In this document: piece by piece, positions 52,573 through 62,588 of the stretch | Numbering within the stretch: position 1 is the first letter of the stretch | How the letters are laid out: each line of letters opens with the position of its first letter | Assembly: GCF_030758415.1 (NCBI RefSeq) | Contig: NZ_CP132334.1 | Span: 372,001-436,000 of the forward strand | Direction: 5' to 3' | Length of the DNA: 64,000 bases | Source of the DNA: Parvularcula sp. IMCC14364 | GTDB lineage: Bacteria; Pseudomonadota; Alphaproteobacteria; Caulobacterales; Parvularculaceae | Notes under the pieces: generated by a model | Told to the model about the DNA's origin: nothing | Database searches by the model: none | The model's input: the letters and a program-made list of their open reading frames with translations, nothing else | Position numbers and translations under genes: made by a program

Positions 52573-52707
52573 TTTTTGCTTTTCGTTGCCGGTTTCGGAA
52601 TTTCAGAATATCGCCATGTGAAGTGGATCGGTTGGAGACGAACGTCCGAAAACGAGATTACACCAGACCATCCGCACCACCAACCTAGCGACTGATATTG
52701 GCGAATT
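52573..52707 (-). repeat. Dispersed repeat, copy B (inverted relative to copy A)
   Basis: The reverse complement matches 34514-34647, with identical blocks of 26 bases (52573-52598) and 19 bases (52612-52630) and several shorter ones. It is non-coding. Confidence 0.85.
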
Positions 52708-52784
52708 CCGGTCGTTCTGATTGAGTCTGGACACTGGTACTCCCCCCAACCTTACAAAAAGTTACATTGCCCCTCTGTGACAAG

Positions 52785-52802
52785 TGTCGCATACCTGCGA
52801 CA
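52785..52802 (+). promoter_or_regulatory. Palindromic operator candidate for the BlaI-like repressor
   Basis: TGTCGCA-tacc-TGCGACA is a perfect 7-bp inverted repeat 16 bases before the repressor gene. A near copy of the half-site, TGTGACA, lies just upstream. BlaI-family repressors bind such dyads and control their own operon. Confidence 0.6.
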
Positions 52803-52817
52803 GGAAATGAGGGTCAA

Positions 52818-53183
52818 ATGAAGCCATCACCAACAGAATATACCCTGCTGAAAGTCCTGTGGGCGAAAGGGCAGTTGAGCGCACGGGAAATTCATGAGGC
52901 AACAGCCAGTGAACTGGACTGGTCATTTTCCTCAACCCGCAAGACCCTCGAGCGCATGGCGGAAAAGGGGCTGGTTGCCACGTCTGAAGCCCATGGGGTG
53001 AAAGTCTTTCAACCCGGTATCAGCAAGTTGAAAACAATCGCCGGCATGATGAAGGATTTCACCGCGCGCGTGTTGGAAATTGACGGCTCCCTCCCGGTGA
53101 CTGCATTTTCGGACAGCAAGATTCTGTCAGCCGACGAACTCAAGGAACTGGAAGAGCTATTGAAAGAGGAGGCGGGAGAATGA
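52818..53183 (+). CDS. BlaI/MecI/CopY-family transcriptional repressor
   Basis: 121 residues from the ATG at 52818. Winged-helix domain in the first 75 residues (PSPTEYTLLKVLWAKGQLSAREIHEA, then WSFSSTRKTLERMAEKGLV), dimerisation helices after it, ending in ELKELEELLKEEAGE. In relatives the signal protease encoded next cleaves the repressor. The stop overlaps the start of the M56 gene (ATGA). It need not concern beta-lactams: no beta-lactamase gene is present. Confidence 0.92.
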   Translation: MKPSPTEYTLLKVLWAKGQLSAREIHEATASELDWSFSSTRKTLERMAEKGLVATSEAHGVKVFQPGISKLKTIAGMMKDFTARVLEIDGSLPVTAFSDSKILSADELKELEELLKEEAGE

Positions 53184-54619
53184 CGCTTCTGGTCGCTGCT
53201 ATTGTCTTCACACTTGTCTGGTCAGCATTGATCTGGGGATGCGCGACGTCTGATGCGCGCAGCAACACCTCTTATGCGAACTGGCCAGCTTACTGGCGGG
53301 TGAATGCGATTGTCGCCTGCCTGCCGGCATTGGCGATATTTGCCTTCGCAGCATTACCGGCCGGCACATTGCCGGATATCTCCGGCCTTTTGTCGCTTGC
53401 AGGGGCAAACCCGGAAAAAGCACCCAAGGCGCTTGCGGCATTGCCCGCCATGGATGTGGCCGCCGTGACGGGGCAGAGCATTTTGCCGCCGATGCTGCGC
53501 AGTGTCACAATGATATATGCTCTGGGTGCAGCTTTTTTCCTGTTTCAGTTCGTCTTGGGCAAGCTGAAGACAGGGCATATCATCCGGGAAGCGACTTATG
53601 ATGCCACCCGTGACCTGTGGGTGACTGATCGCCCCATGTCACCTTTCGCAGTTGGTGGTTTGCACCCGAAAGTGGTTTTTCCGGACAATCTGCTTGCGGC
53701 TCTGACACAAGATCAGATTGACATGGTGCTGCGTCATGAGCGTGCGCATATCACTCATAAAGATCCTCTCTGGGCAGATTTTTTCTATCTCCTGCAGGCC
53801 CTGTTCTGGTTCAGCCCTTTTGTCCGGGATCTGATCAAGCGCTGGCAGCTGGCGGTAGAGTTGCGCAGTGACACTGTTGCCCTTGCAGATGCTGCCCCTG
53901 AAGAACGCAAAAATTATGCGGAAAGCCTGCTGACAGCGATCCGTATTCCAGTTGAGGCTGCGCCATGCTCCGCCGCTGCCTTCTCACAAAAAAACCTGAG
54001 GAGCGAAAAAATGAGAATAAAAAATATCATAAATGGAGATTTTCACATGCAATCCACTCTAACAGGGTCGCTGCGCCTTCTGCTTGCAGCTTCCGTTCTT
54101 GGCCTAATCGGCTGTGCCAGTGCGGCAGGCGTTTCATCCGCAACAGCAGATGCCGGCCAAAAGGAAGAGGACGTCAATGTCTGGGTCCACAAGACCGGCG
54201 ACCACGGTGAAGATCTGGATATCAAGAAAGAAGTCCACATCATGAAAATGGCCGATGGTGAGCGCATTGTCCTCGGTTATGAAGATCTGTCGGCAGAAGA
54301 ACGTGCGCGTATTGATGAGCAACTCGCCCGTGCTGAAGAGAAGCTGGCCAAAGCCATGGCTGATATGGACATCTCCGAACTGGAAATGGAAGGCGCAGAG
54401 CAGGAAATCCGGCGCTCCGTCGAGATCAGGTTGCAGCATATCGAAAAAGATGGCGAGCGGCTGACGGAAGAAGAACGGTACGTCATCGAGAAACAAATAC
54501 AAGAAGCTGCTGCTGAGATGGCCGAAGCCCGCATCGAGATTGAAATTGCTCGCGAAGAAATTCGTGAAGCCAGAGAAGAGGTGAGCGAGCAGCGTCGTGA
54601 CCTCGCTGAGGAAAAATAA
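53180..54619 (+). CDS. BlaR1-like M56 metallopeptidase with a long coiled-coil C-terminus
   Basis: 479 residues. Membrane segments near 2-20, 38-60, 108-128, then a cytoplasmic zinc protease domain with HERAH at about 187-191 and AVELRSDTVAL downstream (second ligand region). Another hydrophobic segment at about 290-315 leads to a C-terminal part of about 165 residues made of heptad-like charged helices (ERARIDEQLARAEEKLAKAM and on). The penicillin-binding sensor domain of true BlaR1 is missing; the coiled coil would be the periplasmic sensor. It likely cleaves the repressor in response to an envelope signal. Confidence 0.88.
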   Translation: MTLLVAAIVFTLVWSALIWGCATSDARSNTSYANWPAYWRVNAIVACLPALAIFAFAALPAGTLPDISGLLSLAGANPEKAPKALAALPAMDVAAVTGQSILPPMLRSVTMIYALGAAFFLFQFVLGKLKTGHIIREATYDATRDLWVTDRPMSPFAVGGLHPKVVFPDNLLAALTQDQIDMVLRHERAHITHKDPLWADFFYLLQALFWFSPFVRDLIKRWQLAVELRSDTVALADAAPEERKNYAESLLTAIRIPVEAAPCSAAAFSQKNLRSEKMRIKNIINGDFHMQSTLTGSLRLLLAASVLGLIGCASAAGVSSATADAGQKEEDVNVWVHKTGDHGEDLDIKKEVHIMKMADGERIVLGYEDLSAEERARIDEQLARAEEKLAKAMADMDISELEMEGAEQEIRRSVEIRLQHIEKDGERLTEEERYVIEKQIQEAAAEMAEARIEIEIAREEIREAREEVSEQRRDLAEEK

Positions 54620-54664
54620 CAGGCCTCTGAGTATAGCCCCCTTTACTTGAGGATAACCCCGAAG

Positions 54665-54692
54665 GGCCGGCACCATGCGTGTCGGCCTTTTT
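54665..54692 (+). terminator. Terminator of the BlaI/BlaR1-like operon
   Basis: A 9-bp stem with one G-T pair (GGCCGGCAC with GTGTCGGCC) is followed by TTTTTATT. Confidence 0.88.
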
Positions 54693-54832
54693 ATTATTGT
54701 AGCGTCTTATTATTGCAGCGTCGGGGCTGCTTTATGCGCTTCTGCCGGTTGCGTGAGAAAGCGGCAATGTTATAAGCGCGCGAAATGTCCACCGGCGCCG
54801 CACTCATCCGCGCCTTTGAGAGAGCCCTTCTT

Positions 54833-56026
54833 ATGAATATCCATGAATATCAGGCCAAGCAGTTGCTGAAACAATATGGCGCGCCGGTCGCCAATGGCGT
54901 CGTCGTCATGAATGCCGATGAGGCTGAGGCCAAGGCTGCCTCCATGGACGCCAATTTATACGTTGTAAAAGCACAAATTCACGCTGGCGGCCGTGGCAAG
55001 GGCAAGTTCAAGGAGCCGGAAGCCGGGGAAAAAGGCGGCGTCCGCCTTGCCAAGTCGGCCGCTGAAGCAGCCGAAGAGGCCCGCAAGATGCTTGGCTCAA
55101 CGCTGGTAACCAAACAGACGGGCGATGCCGGCAAGGTCGTCAACCGCATTTATATCGAAGACGGGGCTGATATTGAGACAGAACTCTATCTGTCTGTTCT
55201 GGTCGATCGTGCGACATCCCGGGTTGCCTTCATCGCCTCCACAGAAGGTGGCATGGACATTGAGGAAGTTGCTGAAGAAACACCTGAAAAAATCCTGACC
55301 CGGAGCATTGATCCAGACGCTGGTGTCACCGATGCTGACAAGGATGAGCTGGTCAAGGCGCTAGGCCTTACGGGCGATGCCGTGCAGCAGGGCCGTGATC
55401 TGATGGGCATTCTTTATCAGGCATTTACCGAAAAAGACATGGACATGCTGGAGATCAACCCGCTGATCGTCATGACAGACGGCAATGTCCGCGTGCTCGA
55501 TGCGAAAGTGAGCTTTGATTCCAATGCTGAATTCCGCCAGCCTGATCTGGAACAACTGCGCGACCCGACAGAAGAAGATCCGCTGGAAGCGCGCGCTGCA
55601 GAATTTGACCTGTCCTATGTGAACCTGGATGGCAATATCGGCTGTATGGTCAATGGCGCGGGACTTGCCATGTCCACCATGGACATCATCAAGCATTACG
55701 GGGCCGAGCCAGCCAACTTCCTCGATGTGGGCGGTGGGGCTTCGAAAGAAAACATCACGGAAGCCTTCAAGATCATTACGTCTGATGATGGCGTCAAAGG
55801 CATACTGATCAATATTTTCGGCGGCATCATGAAATGTGATGTGATCGCCGAGGGTACGCTGGCGGCCGTGAAGGAAGTTGGTCTCTCCGTGCCGCTGGTG
55901 GTGCGTCTTGAGGGCACCAATGTCGAACTCGGCAAGAAGATCATCAATGAAAGTGATCTCGATGTCATCGCTGCTGATGATCTCGATGATGCCGCCCGTA
56001 AAATTGTCGCCGCTGTGCAAGGCTAA
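54833..56026 (+). CDS. sucC: Succinyl-CoA ligase (ADP-forming) beta subunit
   Basis: 397 residues from the ATG at 54833, where the canonical [12 protein letters not shown] begins. ATP-grasp features such as [22 protein letters not shown] and [30 protein letters not shown] are standard. It makes ATP (or GTP) while forming succinate from succinyl-CoA, together with sucD. First gene of sucCDAB. Confidence 0.97.
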   Translation: MNIHEYQAKQLLKQYGAPVANGVVVMNADEAEAKAASMDANLYVVKAQIHAGGRGKGKFKEPEAGEKGGVRLAKSAAEAAEEARKMLGSTLVTKQTGDAGKVVNRIYIEDGADIETELYLSVLVDRATSRVAFIASTEGGMDIEEVAEETPEKILTRSIDPDAGVTDADKDELVKALGLTGDAVQQGRDLMGILYQAFTEKDMDMLEINPLIVMTDGNVRVLDAKVSFDSNAEFRQPDLEQLRDPTEEDPLEARAAEFDLSYVNLDGNIGCMVNGAGLAMSTMDIIKHYGAEPANFLDVGGGASKENITEAFKIITSDDGVKGILINIFGGIMKCDVIAEGTLAAVKEVGLSVPLVVRLEGTNVELGKKIINESDLDVIAADDLDDAARKIVAAVQG

Positions 56027-56038
56027 GGAAGTTCAAAC

Positions 56039-56938
56039 ATGTCCATTCTCGTCAACAAAGACACTAAAGTCATCTGTCAGGGCCTGACCGGCAAGACAGG
56101 GACATTCCATACGGAACAAGCCATTGCCTATGGCACAAACATGGTTGGTGGCGTCGTGCCCGGCAAGGGCGGCCAGACCTGGACAGGCGGCGGCGTGGCA
56201 GACGGCAAAACCCTGCCGGTCTATAACACCGTGTCTGAAGCGCGTGAGGCGACCGGCGCAGATGCGTCCGTGATTTATGTACCGCCAAAATTTGCCGCAG
56301 CTTCCATCATCGAGGCGATCGATGCGGAAATCCCGCTGGTCTGTGTCATCACCGAAGGCATCCCGGTGCTGGATATGGTCAAGGTGAAGCGTCGCCTGCA
56401 GGATTCAGACACAAAGCTGATCGGGCCGAACTGCCCGGGCGTTATCACCCCCGATGAATGCAAGATCGGCATCATGCCAGGCCATATTCACCGCCGGGGC
56501 AATGTGGGTATCATCTCCCGGTCGGGCACACTGACCTATGAGGCCGTGCACCAGACCACACAGGCCGGTCTTGGCCAGTCAACCTGCGTTGGCATTGGCG
56601 GCGACCCGGTCAAGGGCATGGACTTTATCGAAGTGCTGGAAATGTTTCTGGCGGATGATGAAACCCATTCGATTATCATGATTGGTGAAATTGGCGGCTC
56701 TGCCGAGGCGGATGCGGCCAAATTCCTCGCCAGCAACAGCGTGAAAAAACCGACCGTTGGCTTCATTGCCGGTGTTACAGCACCGCCAGGGCGCCGGATG
56801 GGCCATGCCGGGGCGATTGTTTCGGGTGGTGACGACACAGCAGAAGCCAAGATCGAGGCCATGAAAACAGCCGGTATCGCGGTTTCCCCGACACCGGCAG
56901 CGCTTGGCTCAACCCTGGTTGAGTTGCTGAACGGATAA
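56039..56938 (+). CDS. sucD: Succinyl-CoA ligase alpha subunit
   Basis: 299 residues. The CoA-binding domain opens with [33 protein letters not shown] is conserved; [10 protein letters not shown] carries the histidine that is phosphorylated in the reaction. AGGAAG precedes the ATG. It follows sucC by 12 bases. Confidence 0.97.
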   Translation: MSILVNKDTKVICQGLTGKTGTFHTEQAIAYGTNMVGGVVPGKGGQTWTGGGVADGKTLPVYNTVSEAREATGADASVIYVPPKFAAASIIEAIDAEIPLVCVITEGIPVLDMVKVKRRLQDSDTKLIGPNCPGVITPDECKIGIMPGHIHRRGNVGIISRSGTLTYEAVHQTTQAGLGQSTCVGIGGDPVKGMDFIEVLEMFLADDETHSIIMIGEIGGSAEADAAKFLASNSVKKPTVGFIAGVTAPPGRRMGHAGAIVSGGDDTAEAKIEAMKTAGIAVSPTPAALGSTLVELLNG

Positions 56939-56951
56939 TCGTTTACGTTCC

Positions 56952-56971
56952 GTTGCATGAAGTTATGCAAC
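56952..56971. promoter_or_regulatory. Palindrome between sucD and sucA
   Basis: GTTGCAT and ATGCAAC form a perfect 7-bp inverted repeat with a 6-base spacer, 13 bases after the sucD stop. TTGCAT recurs at 57017. There is no T tract; it may be an operator or an RNA processing hairpin. Confidence 0.4.
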
Positions 56972-57078
56972 AAAACGGTTGCGCTGGTGGACAGTCGTTT
57001 TAAGTAACGTCTACTGTTGCATATCAATAACTTAAGAGGAGCGGTGTTCCTTGCCGCTTCGGATAACGGTAACGACAC

Positions 57079-60060
57079 ATGGCCCATGACGGCTCTCAGG
57101 GAGGGGCAGACAGCCTCTCACGCAATGCAGCCCTCCTAGAAACGACTTTTCTCTCTGGTGCGAATGCGCTCTATCTTGAGCAGCAACATGCGAAATATTC
57201 CCGCGACCCTGCTTCTGTAGACCCGGATCTGCGAGACTATTTTGATGCGCTGGATGATGACCCGGCCCTGATCAATCAGAAATCTGATGGACCAAGCTGG
57301 CAGGGGGCTGACTGGCCGCACCGTCCCGGTGATGAACTGACAGCCGCCCTTGATGGCAACTGGGCAGCGATCGAAGGCGTGCTTGAGAAGAAAATTGCCA
57401 AGGCCAAGCCGGAAGCCTCGCCAGAACAACTGCATGCCGCTACGCAGGAGTCGATCAAGGCCCTTATGCTCATCCGGGCCTATCGGGTGCGCGGGCATCT
57501 CAAGGCCGATCTGGATCCGCTGGGCCTGTCTGAAGAAAAATCCCACCCTGAACTTGAGATGGAAAGCTACGGCTTCACGGAAGCTGATCTCGACCGGGAA
57601 ATTTTCATCGACCATGTGCTCGGGCTTGAATCTGCGACACTCCGGCAGATCATGGAAATTCTGGTCCGCACCTATTGCGGCACATTCGCGGTGGAGTTCA
57701 TGCATATCACTGATCCGGCGCAGAAGGGCTGGATACAGGAGCGTATTGAGGGACCGGACAAGGATATTTCCTTCACGCAAAACGGCAAGGAAGCGATCCT
57801 CAAGAAACTGATTGAGACTGAAGGCTTCGAGAAATTTCTGGGCGTCAAATATACAGGCACCAAGCGTTTTGGCCTTGATGGTGGTGAGGCTATGGTGCCG
57901 GCGCTGGAGCAGGTCATCAAGCGGGGCGGCGCCCTGGGCGTGCGCGAAATCAATCTGGGGATGCCCCACCGGGGTCGCCTGAATGTGCTCGCCGCCGTGA
58001 TGGGCAAGCCGTATCATCATATTTTCCACGAGTTTCAGGGCGGGTCCGTGACGCCGGATGTGGTTGAAGGCTCCGGTGATGTAAAATATCATCTTGGTGC
58101 GTCATCCGACCGTACTTTCGATGATAATTCCGTACACCTCTCCCTTGCCGCCAATCCGTCGCATCTTGAAGCGGTGAACCCTGTCGTGCTGGGCAAATGC
58201 CGCGCGAAGCAGGACTTAATTGACGCACCAGAGCTGAACGAAAAGCGTACCCATGTGATGCCTTTGCTACTGCATGGGGATGCGGCTTTTGCCGGGCAGG
58301 GTATTGTCGCGGAAGGTTTTGGCCTGACCGGCTTGACTGGCTATCGCACCGGCGGCACCATCCATTTCATCGTCAATAACCAGATCGGTTTTACTACAAG
58401 CCCGCAATTCTCCCGCTCTTCTCCGTATCCGTCAGATGTGGCGAAAATGGTCGAGGCGCCGATTTTCCACGTTAATGGGGATGACCCTGAAGCGGTGGTT
58501 TATGCTGCCAAGGTTGCCACAGAGTTCCGGATGGAATTCGGCATGGATGTGGTCATCGACATGATCTGCTATCGCCGTTTCGGCCATAATGAAGGGGACG
58601 AACCGTCATTCACGCAGCCCCTGATGTACAAGAAAATTTCCGGGCATCCAACAACCTGTGATCTGTACGCGAAGCGCCTGATTGATGAAGGCACCGTGAC
58701 CCAGGACTGGGTTGACCGCGAACAGGCCGAGTTCCGCAGCTTCCTCGAAGAAGAATTTTCTGCCGGTGAGCAATTCAAACCCAACAAGGCGGACTGGCTG
58801 GATGGTAAATGGACAGGCTTCCAGTTACCGGAAGGGGATGACCGCCGGGGCGATACGGCTGTCGAGCCTGAGCGCTTGAAAGAGATCGGCAAGGTGCTGA
58901 CGAAAGTGCCTGACGGGTTTGCCGCCCACAAGACGCTGCAACGCATCCTCAAGGCCAAGGCCAAAATGTTTGAGCAAGGGGAGAACTTCGACTGGGCCAC
59001 AGCCGAGGCACTCGCCTATGGCTCGCTTCTGATGGAGGGTTACCGGGTCCGCCTGTCCGGGCAGGATTCGCGCCGGGGGACATTCTCCCAGCGTCATGCC
59101 AGCTTTGTCGATCAGACAACGGAAGACCGGTATGTGCCGCTGAACAATCTGTCAGAAGAGCAGGCCTTCTTTGAAGCTATCGACTCCAATCTGTCAGAAT
59201 TTGCCGTGCTCGGTTTTGAGTATGGCTATTCAACAGCAGACCCGAATTGCCTTGTCATGTGGGAGGCGCAGTTTGGTGATTTTGCCAATGGCGCACAGGT
59301 AATCTTCGACCAGTTCATTTCTTCCGGTGAGCGCAAATGGCTGCGCATGTCCGGTCTGGTGCAACTGTTGCCACATGGCTATGAAGGGCAGGGGCCAGAG
59401 CACTCCTCCGCCCGGCTGGAGCGCTATCTTCAGGCATGTGCCCATGACAACCTGCAGGTGGCAAATTGTACAACGCCTGCGAATTATTTTCATATCCTGC
59501 GCCGGCAGATCAAACGGAATTTCCGCAAGCCGCTCGTGCTGATGACGCCAAAGTCACTGCTGCGACACAAAAAGGCTGTTTCTACGCTGGAAGAAATGAG
59601 CAGTGGATCGTCCTTTCACCGCGTCTTGTGGGATGACGCCGAATATCGGCCAGGGTCCACGGTGACATTATGCAAAGACAAGGATGTCAAACGTGTCGTA
59701 CTCTGCTCCGGCAAGGTCTATTATGATCTTCTGGAGGAACGTGAGAAGCGGGGTATTGAAAATATATATCTGATGCGTGTTGAACAATTCTATCCGTTCC
59801 CGGCACATTCCCTGATCAAGGAACTGAAGCGCTTCAAGAATGCAGAAATGATCTGGTGTCAGGAAGAGCCGAAGAATATGGGGGGGTGGACCTTCATGGA
59901 CCCGAACCTGGAATGGACACTTGAACAGATCGGCGCAAAACACACCCGCGCGCGCTATGTCGGTCGCTCAGCGGCTGCGGCCCCGGCCACTGGTCTGATG
60001 CGACGCCATAATATCGAACTCGAGGCGTTTCTTGATGAAGCGCTCACCCTTGGAGATTAA
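57079..60060 (+). CDS. sucA: 2-oxoglutarate dehydrogenase E1 component
   Basis: 993 residues, full length. The N-terminal [25 protein letters not shown] segment binds the rest of the complex; [20 protein letters not shown] and [18 protein letters not shown] are typical; [13 protein letters not shown] and the NNQIGFTT loop bind thiamine diphosphate. It decarboxylates 2-oxoglutarate and passes the succinyl group to E2. No good ribosome binding site lies next to the ATG; the AGAGGAG is about 40 bases upstream. Confidence 0.97.
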   Translation: MAHDGSQGGADSLSRNAALLETTFLSGANALYLEQQHAKYSRDPASVDPDLRDYFDALDDDPALINQKSDGPSWQGADWPHRPGDELTAALDGNWAAIEGVLEKKIAKAKPEASPEQLHAATQESIKALMLIRAYRVRGHLKADLDPLGLSEEKSHPELEMESYGFTEADLDREIFIDHVLGLESATLRQIMEILVRTYCGTFAVEFMHITDPAQKGWIQERIEGPDKDISFTQNGKEAILKKLIETEGFEKFLGVKYTGTKRFGLDGGEAMVPALEQVIKRGGALGVREINLGMPHRGRLNVLAAVMGKPYHHIFHEFQGGSVTPDVVEGSGDVKYHLGASSDRTFDDNSVHLSLAANPSHLEAVNPVVLGKCRAKQDLIDAPELNEKRTHVMPLLLHGDAAFAGQGIVAEGFGLTGLTGYRTGGTIHFIVNNQIGFTTSPQFSRSSPYPSDVAKMVEAPIFHVNGDDPEAVVYAAKVATEFRMEFGMDVVIDMICYRRFGHNEGDEPSFTQPLMYKKISGHPTTCDLYAKRLIDEGTVTQDWVDREQAEFRSFLEEEFSAGEQFKPNKADWLDGKWTGFQLPEGDDRRGDTAVEPERLKEIGKVLTKVPDGFAAHKTLQRILKAKAKMFEQGENFDWATAEALAYGSLLMEGYRVRLSGQDSRRGTFSQRHASFVDQTTEDRYVPLNNLSEEQAFFEAIDSNLSEFAVLGFEYGYSTADPNCLVMWEAQFGDFANGAQVIFDQFISSGERKWLRMSGLVQLLPHGYEGQGPEHSSARLERYLQACAHDNLQVANCTTPANYFHILRRQIKRNFRKPLVLMTPKSLLRHKKAVSTLEEMSSGSSFHRVLWDDAEYRPGSTVTLCKDKDVKRVVLCSGKVYYDLLEEREKRGIENIYLMRVEQFYPFPAHSLIKELKRFKNAEMIWCQEEPKNMGGWTFMDPNLEWTLEQIGAKHTRARYVGRSAAAAPATGLMRRHNIELEAFLDEALTLGD

Positions 60061-60065
60061 AGAAA

Positions 60066-61589
60066 ATGACGGAAATCCGTGTCCCTACACTTGGCGAGTC
60101 AGTCACCGAAGCAACTATTGGCCAGTGGCTGAAAAAGCAGGGTGAAACCGTCAAGGCTGATGAGCCGATTGTTGAGCTTGAAACAGACAAGGTGTCTGTT
60201 GAGGTGCCGGCGCCCGCTTCGGGTATTCTGAGTGTGATCAATGCGCAGGAAGGGGACACTGTAGAGCTGGATGCGCTTCTGGGCGAGATCGATGAAACCG
60301 GCGCAGGGCCGTCACCGGTCAAACCGGCTAACGGCAAGTCAGAACCAAAACCCGCCGCCAGCAATGGCAATGGTGCGGCGGGGGCTGACATTGAGGTGGT
60401 CGCCCCGTCTTCCGGCGAATCCGTCACTGAGGCAGATATCGGCGAATGGCTCGTCAAGGTTGGGGATCAGGTGAAAGTCGATGATCCGCTCGTCTCCCTG
60501 GAAACGGACAAGGCCAGCATGGATGTGCCGTCCCCTGTAGCGGGCATGGTCAAGGAACTGCGCGCGCAGGAAGGCGACACGGTTGCTGTTGGAGATGTGC
60601 TGGCGATCGTGACGGAAGGCGCTGGCGCAAGTGCTGGCGCTTCTGGTTCTGCTTCTGCGCCAGCCAAGTCGGCAACGCCTGCACCTGCCGCCACGACTGG
60701 TTCTGCTGATGCGGCAAAACTATCCCCCGCACCGCGCCGGGTCATTGCGGAAAATAATCTGGATGCAAACCGTATCGCCGGCACGGGCCGTGGCGGGCGC
60801 ATCACAAAGGCTGATGCGCTGGCAGCTATTGGTACCGGGTCTTCGACAAAAGCGAGTGCGAAAGCGCCAGTTGTTCAGCGTGACCTTGAACCGACGGAAG
60901 AGCGCGTGAAGATGACACGCCTGCGTCAGACCATCGCACGCCGCCTGAAAGAAAGTCAGGACACAGCGGCGATGCTGACCACGTTCAATGATGTGGACAT
61001 GACCGCTGTTATGGACGCGCGCAAACAGTACAAGGATCTTTTCCTGAAAAAGCACGGCGTGAAACTCGGCTTCATGTCTTTCTTTGTCAAAGCCTGTGTG
61101 GCCGCGCTGAAAGAAATTCCTGACGTGAATGCCGAAATAGAAGGCACCGACATTATCTACAAGAACCATTATGATGTTGGCATTGCTGTCGGCACGGAGA
61201 AAGGTCTTGTGGTGCCGGTGCTGCGCAATGCGGACCAGATGTCGCTCGCTGATATTGAAAAGCAGATTGTAGATTATGGCACTCGTGCACGCTCTGGCGA
61301 CCTCAAGCTGGAAGAAATGCAGGGCGGTACATTCACGATCACCAATGGCGGCATCTATGGCTCGCTGCTGTCCACACCCATCCTGAATATGCCGCAGTCC
61401 GGTATTCTCGGTATGCACCGCATTGAGGAGCGTCCGGTCGTGGTCAATGGTCAGGTCGTTGTGCGCCCGATGATGTATCTCGCGCTTTCCTATGATCACC
61501 GCATCGTGGACGGCAAAGGCGCCGTAACTTTCCTCGTGCGCGCCAAGGAAAATCTGGAAGATCCGCAAAGGCTGCTTCTGGATCTGTAG
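60066..61589 (+). CDS. sucB: Dihydrolipoyl succinyltransferase (E2) with two lipoyl domains
   Basis: 507 residues, about 100 longer than the usual single-lipoyl form. Two lipoyl domains lie at residues 2-77 (lipoylated K42 in ETDKVSVEV) and 108-184 (K149 in ETDKASMDV), joined by an Ala/Pro/Gly linker. Then follow a linker, the E1/E3-binding domain ([25 protein letters not shown]) and the catalytic domain ending with [12 protein letters not shown]. It moves the succinyl group to CoA. It begins 5 bases after sucA. Confidence 0.96.
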   Translation: MTEIRVPTLGESVTEATIGQWLKKQGETVKADEPIVELETDKVSVEVPAPASGILSVINAQEGDTVELDALLGEIDETGAGPSPVKPANGKSEPKPAASNGNGAAGADIEVVAPSSGESVTEADIGEWLVKVGDQVKVDDPLVSLETDKASMDVPSPVAGMVKELRAQEGDTVAVGDVLAIVTEGAGASAGASGSASAPAKSATPAPAATTGSADAAKLSPAPRRVIAENNLDANRIAGTGRGGRITKADALAAIGTGSSTKASAKAPVVQRDLEPTEERVKMTRLRQTIARRLKESQDTAAMLTTFNDVDMTAVMDARKQYKDLFLKKHGVKLGFMSFFVKACVAALKEIPDVNAEIEGTDIIYKNHYDVGIAVGTEKGLVVPVLRNADQMSLADIEKQIVDYGTRARSGDLKLEEMQGGTFTITNGGIYGSLLSTPILNMPQSGILGMHRIEERPVVVNGQVVVRPMMYLALSYDHRIVDGKGAVTFLVRAKENLEDPQRLLLDL

Positions 61590-61591
61590 GT

Positions 61592-62252
61592 GTGCGCCTC
61601 GCGTGCCTGCTGTTCCTTCTCCTGATCGCGCCATTAAGGGTCGCAGCGGGCGAGATATATGAAGCATATCCGGATAAGATTGATCCTGACGGAAGGTATC
61701 TTTTCTATGTGCACGGATTTATCGTCGAGGGAACTGACCCTTCGCCGGTGCATCCCACTTTCGGGCGCTATGATTTCCCTGAGATAAAACAGGCGCTTTC
61801 GGTTGGAGATATCAATCTCATCGCCTATCACCGGCGCGGCCGGGACAGACCCTGTCGCGCACGCGGCTGCACTTGCTCATGATGTACAGAACCTCATTGC
61901 CGAGGGCGTGCCGGCGAAAAACATCAGCATTGCCGGGTTCTCCCGCGGCGGATTTATTGCAGCGTATATGTCTCACCTGATTGGTGATGAGCCAGTCAAT
62001 GTTGTGATCTTGGCTGGTTGCGCCGGCTGGGTGCAGGAGCGCCCGGATATACGCCTTCATGGTCGTGTACTGTCAATTTATGAAGTAACCGACTTTGTTG
62101 GCTCATGTGAGGAACTGGCAACGCGCAGCGCAGGCTTGTCTGAATATCGTGAGATTGCTGTCACGACAGGTAGATCTCATGGGGCGTTTTATACCCCTGA
62201 CCCGGTGTGGGTTGAGCCGTTGCTCGCATGGATCAGCCACAAGGCTGAATAG
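61592..62252 (+). pseudogene. Secreted alpha/beta-hydrolase gene with a +1 frameshift
   Basis: The first frame (GTG 61592) has a signal peptide (LACLLFLLLIAPLRVAAG) and YLFYVHGFIVEG, then NLIAYHRR and a wrong frame stopping at 61882. The second frame picks up at about 61840 as AGTDPVAHAAALAHDVQNLI, with the nucleophile motif GFSRGGF and a C-terminal histidine (RSHGAFY). One extra base near CGGCGCGGCCGGG explains it: removing it joins the frames. It starts 2 bases after sucB. It may be a real inactivation or a sequencing error. Confidence 0.75.
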
Positions 62253-62286
62253 TCGTGAAAGATAATTGATCTGCAGTTTTCGGGTG

Positions 62287-62314
62287 AAAAAAAAGAGCGG
62301 CCAGTAGGCCGCTC
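62287..62314 (-). terminator. Minus-strand terminator of the small membrane protein gene
   Basis: A perfect 8-bp stem (GAGCGGCC with GGCCGCTC), AGTA loop; on the minus strand a run of T follows. Confidence 0.9.
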
Positions 62315-62337
62315 CTGTTATCATGTTATCCGCTAGT

Positions 62338-62520
62338 TCAGGCTGCCTGTGCGGATGATTTTGGTCCGGCCAAAAACCAGACGATCAGTCCGACAAGCGG
62401 GAATACCAGTACCAGCAATGTCCAGAGAACTTTTGCCAGCGGTGTTGCGCCGGAACCAATAATATTCATGATCGCCCATATGGCGACAACAAAATGCAGT
62501 ATGGCGAGTAATGTGCCCAT
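62338..62520 (-). CDS. Small PLDc_N-type membrane protein
   Basis: 60 residues with two membrane segments (5-25 and 30-50). The pattern ATPLAKVLWTLLVLVFPLVGLIVWFLAGPK is that of the phospholipase D/nuclease N-terminal (PLDc_N) domain occurring alone. The function is unknown. It is preceded by AAGGAC before the ATG and ended by its own terminator. Confidence 0.85.
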   Translation of the reverse strand: MGTLLAILHFVVAIWAIMNIIGSGATPLAKVLWTLLVLVFPLVGLIVWFLAGPKSSAQAA

Positions 62521-62588
62521 CGTTAATGTCCTTTGGTAACTGTTATACCCGAAGAAACACTATTGACTGCTTTTGGTTCCATAAAAGA

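Noticed and set aside
57136-58092. 318-codon minus-strand open frame
   Set aside because: Antisense to sucA; no motifs.
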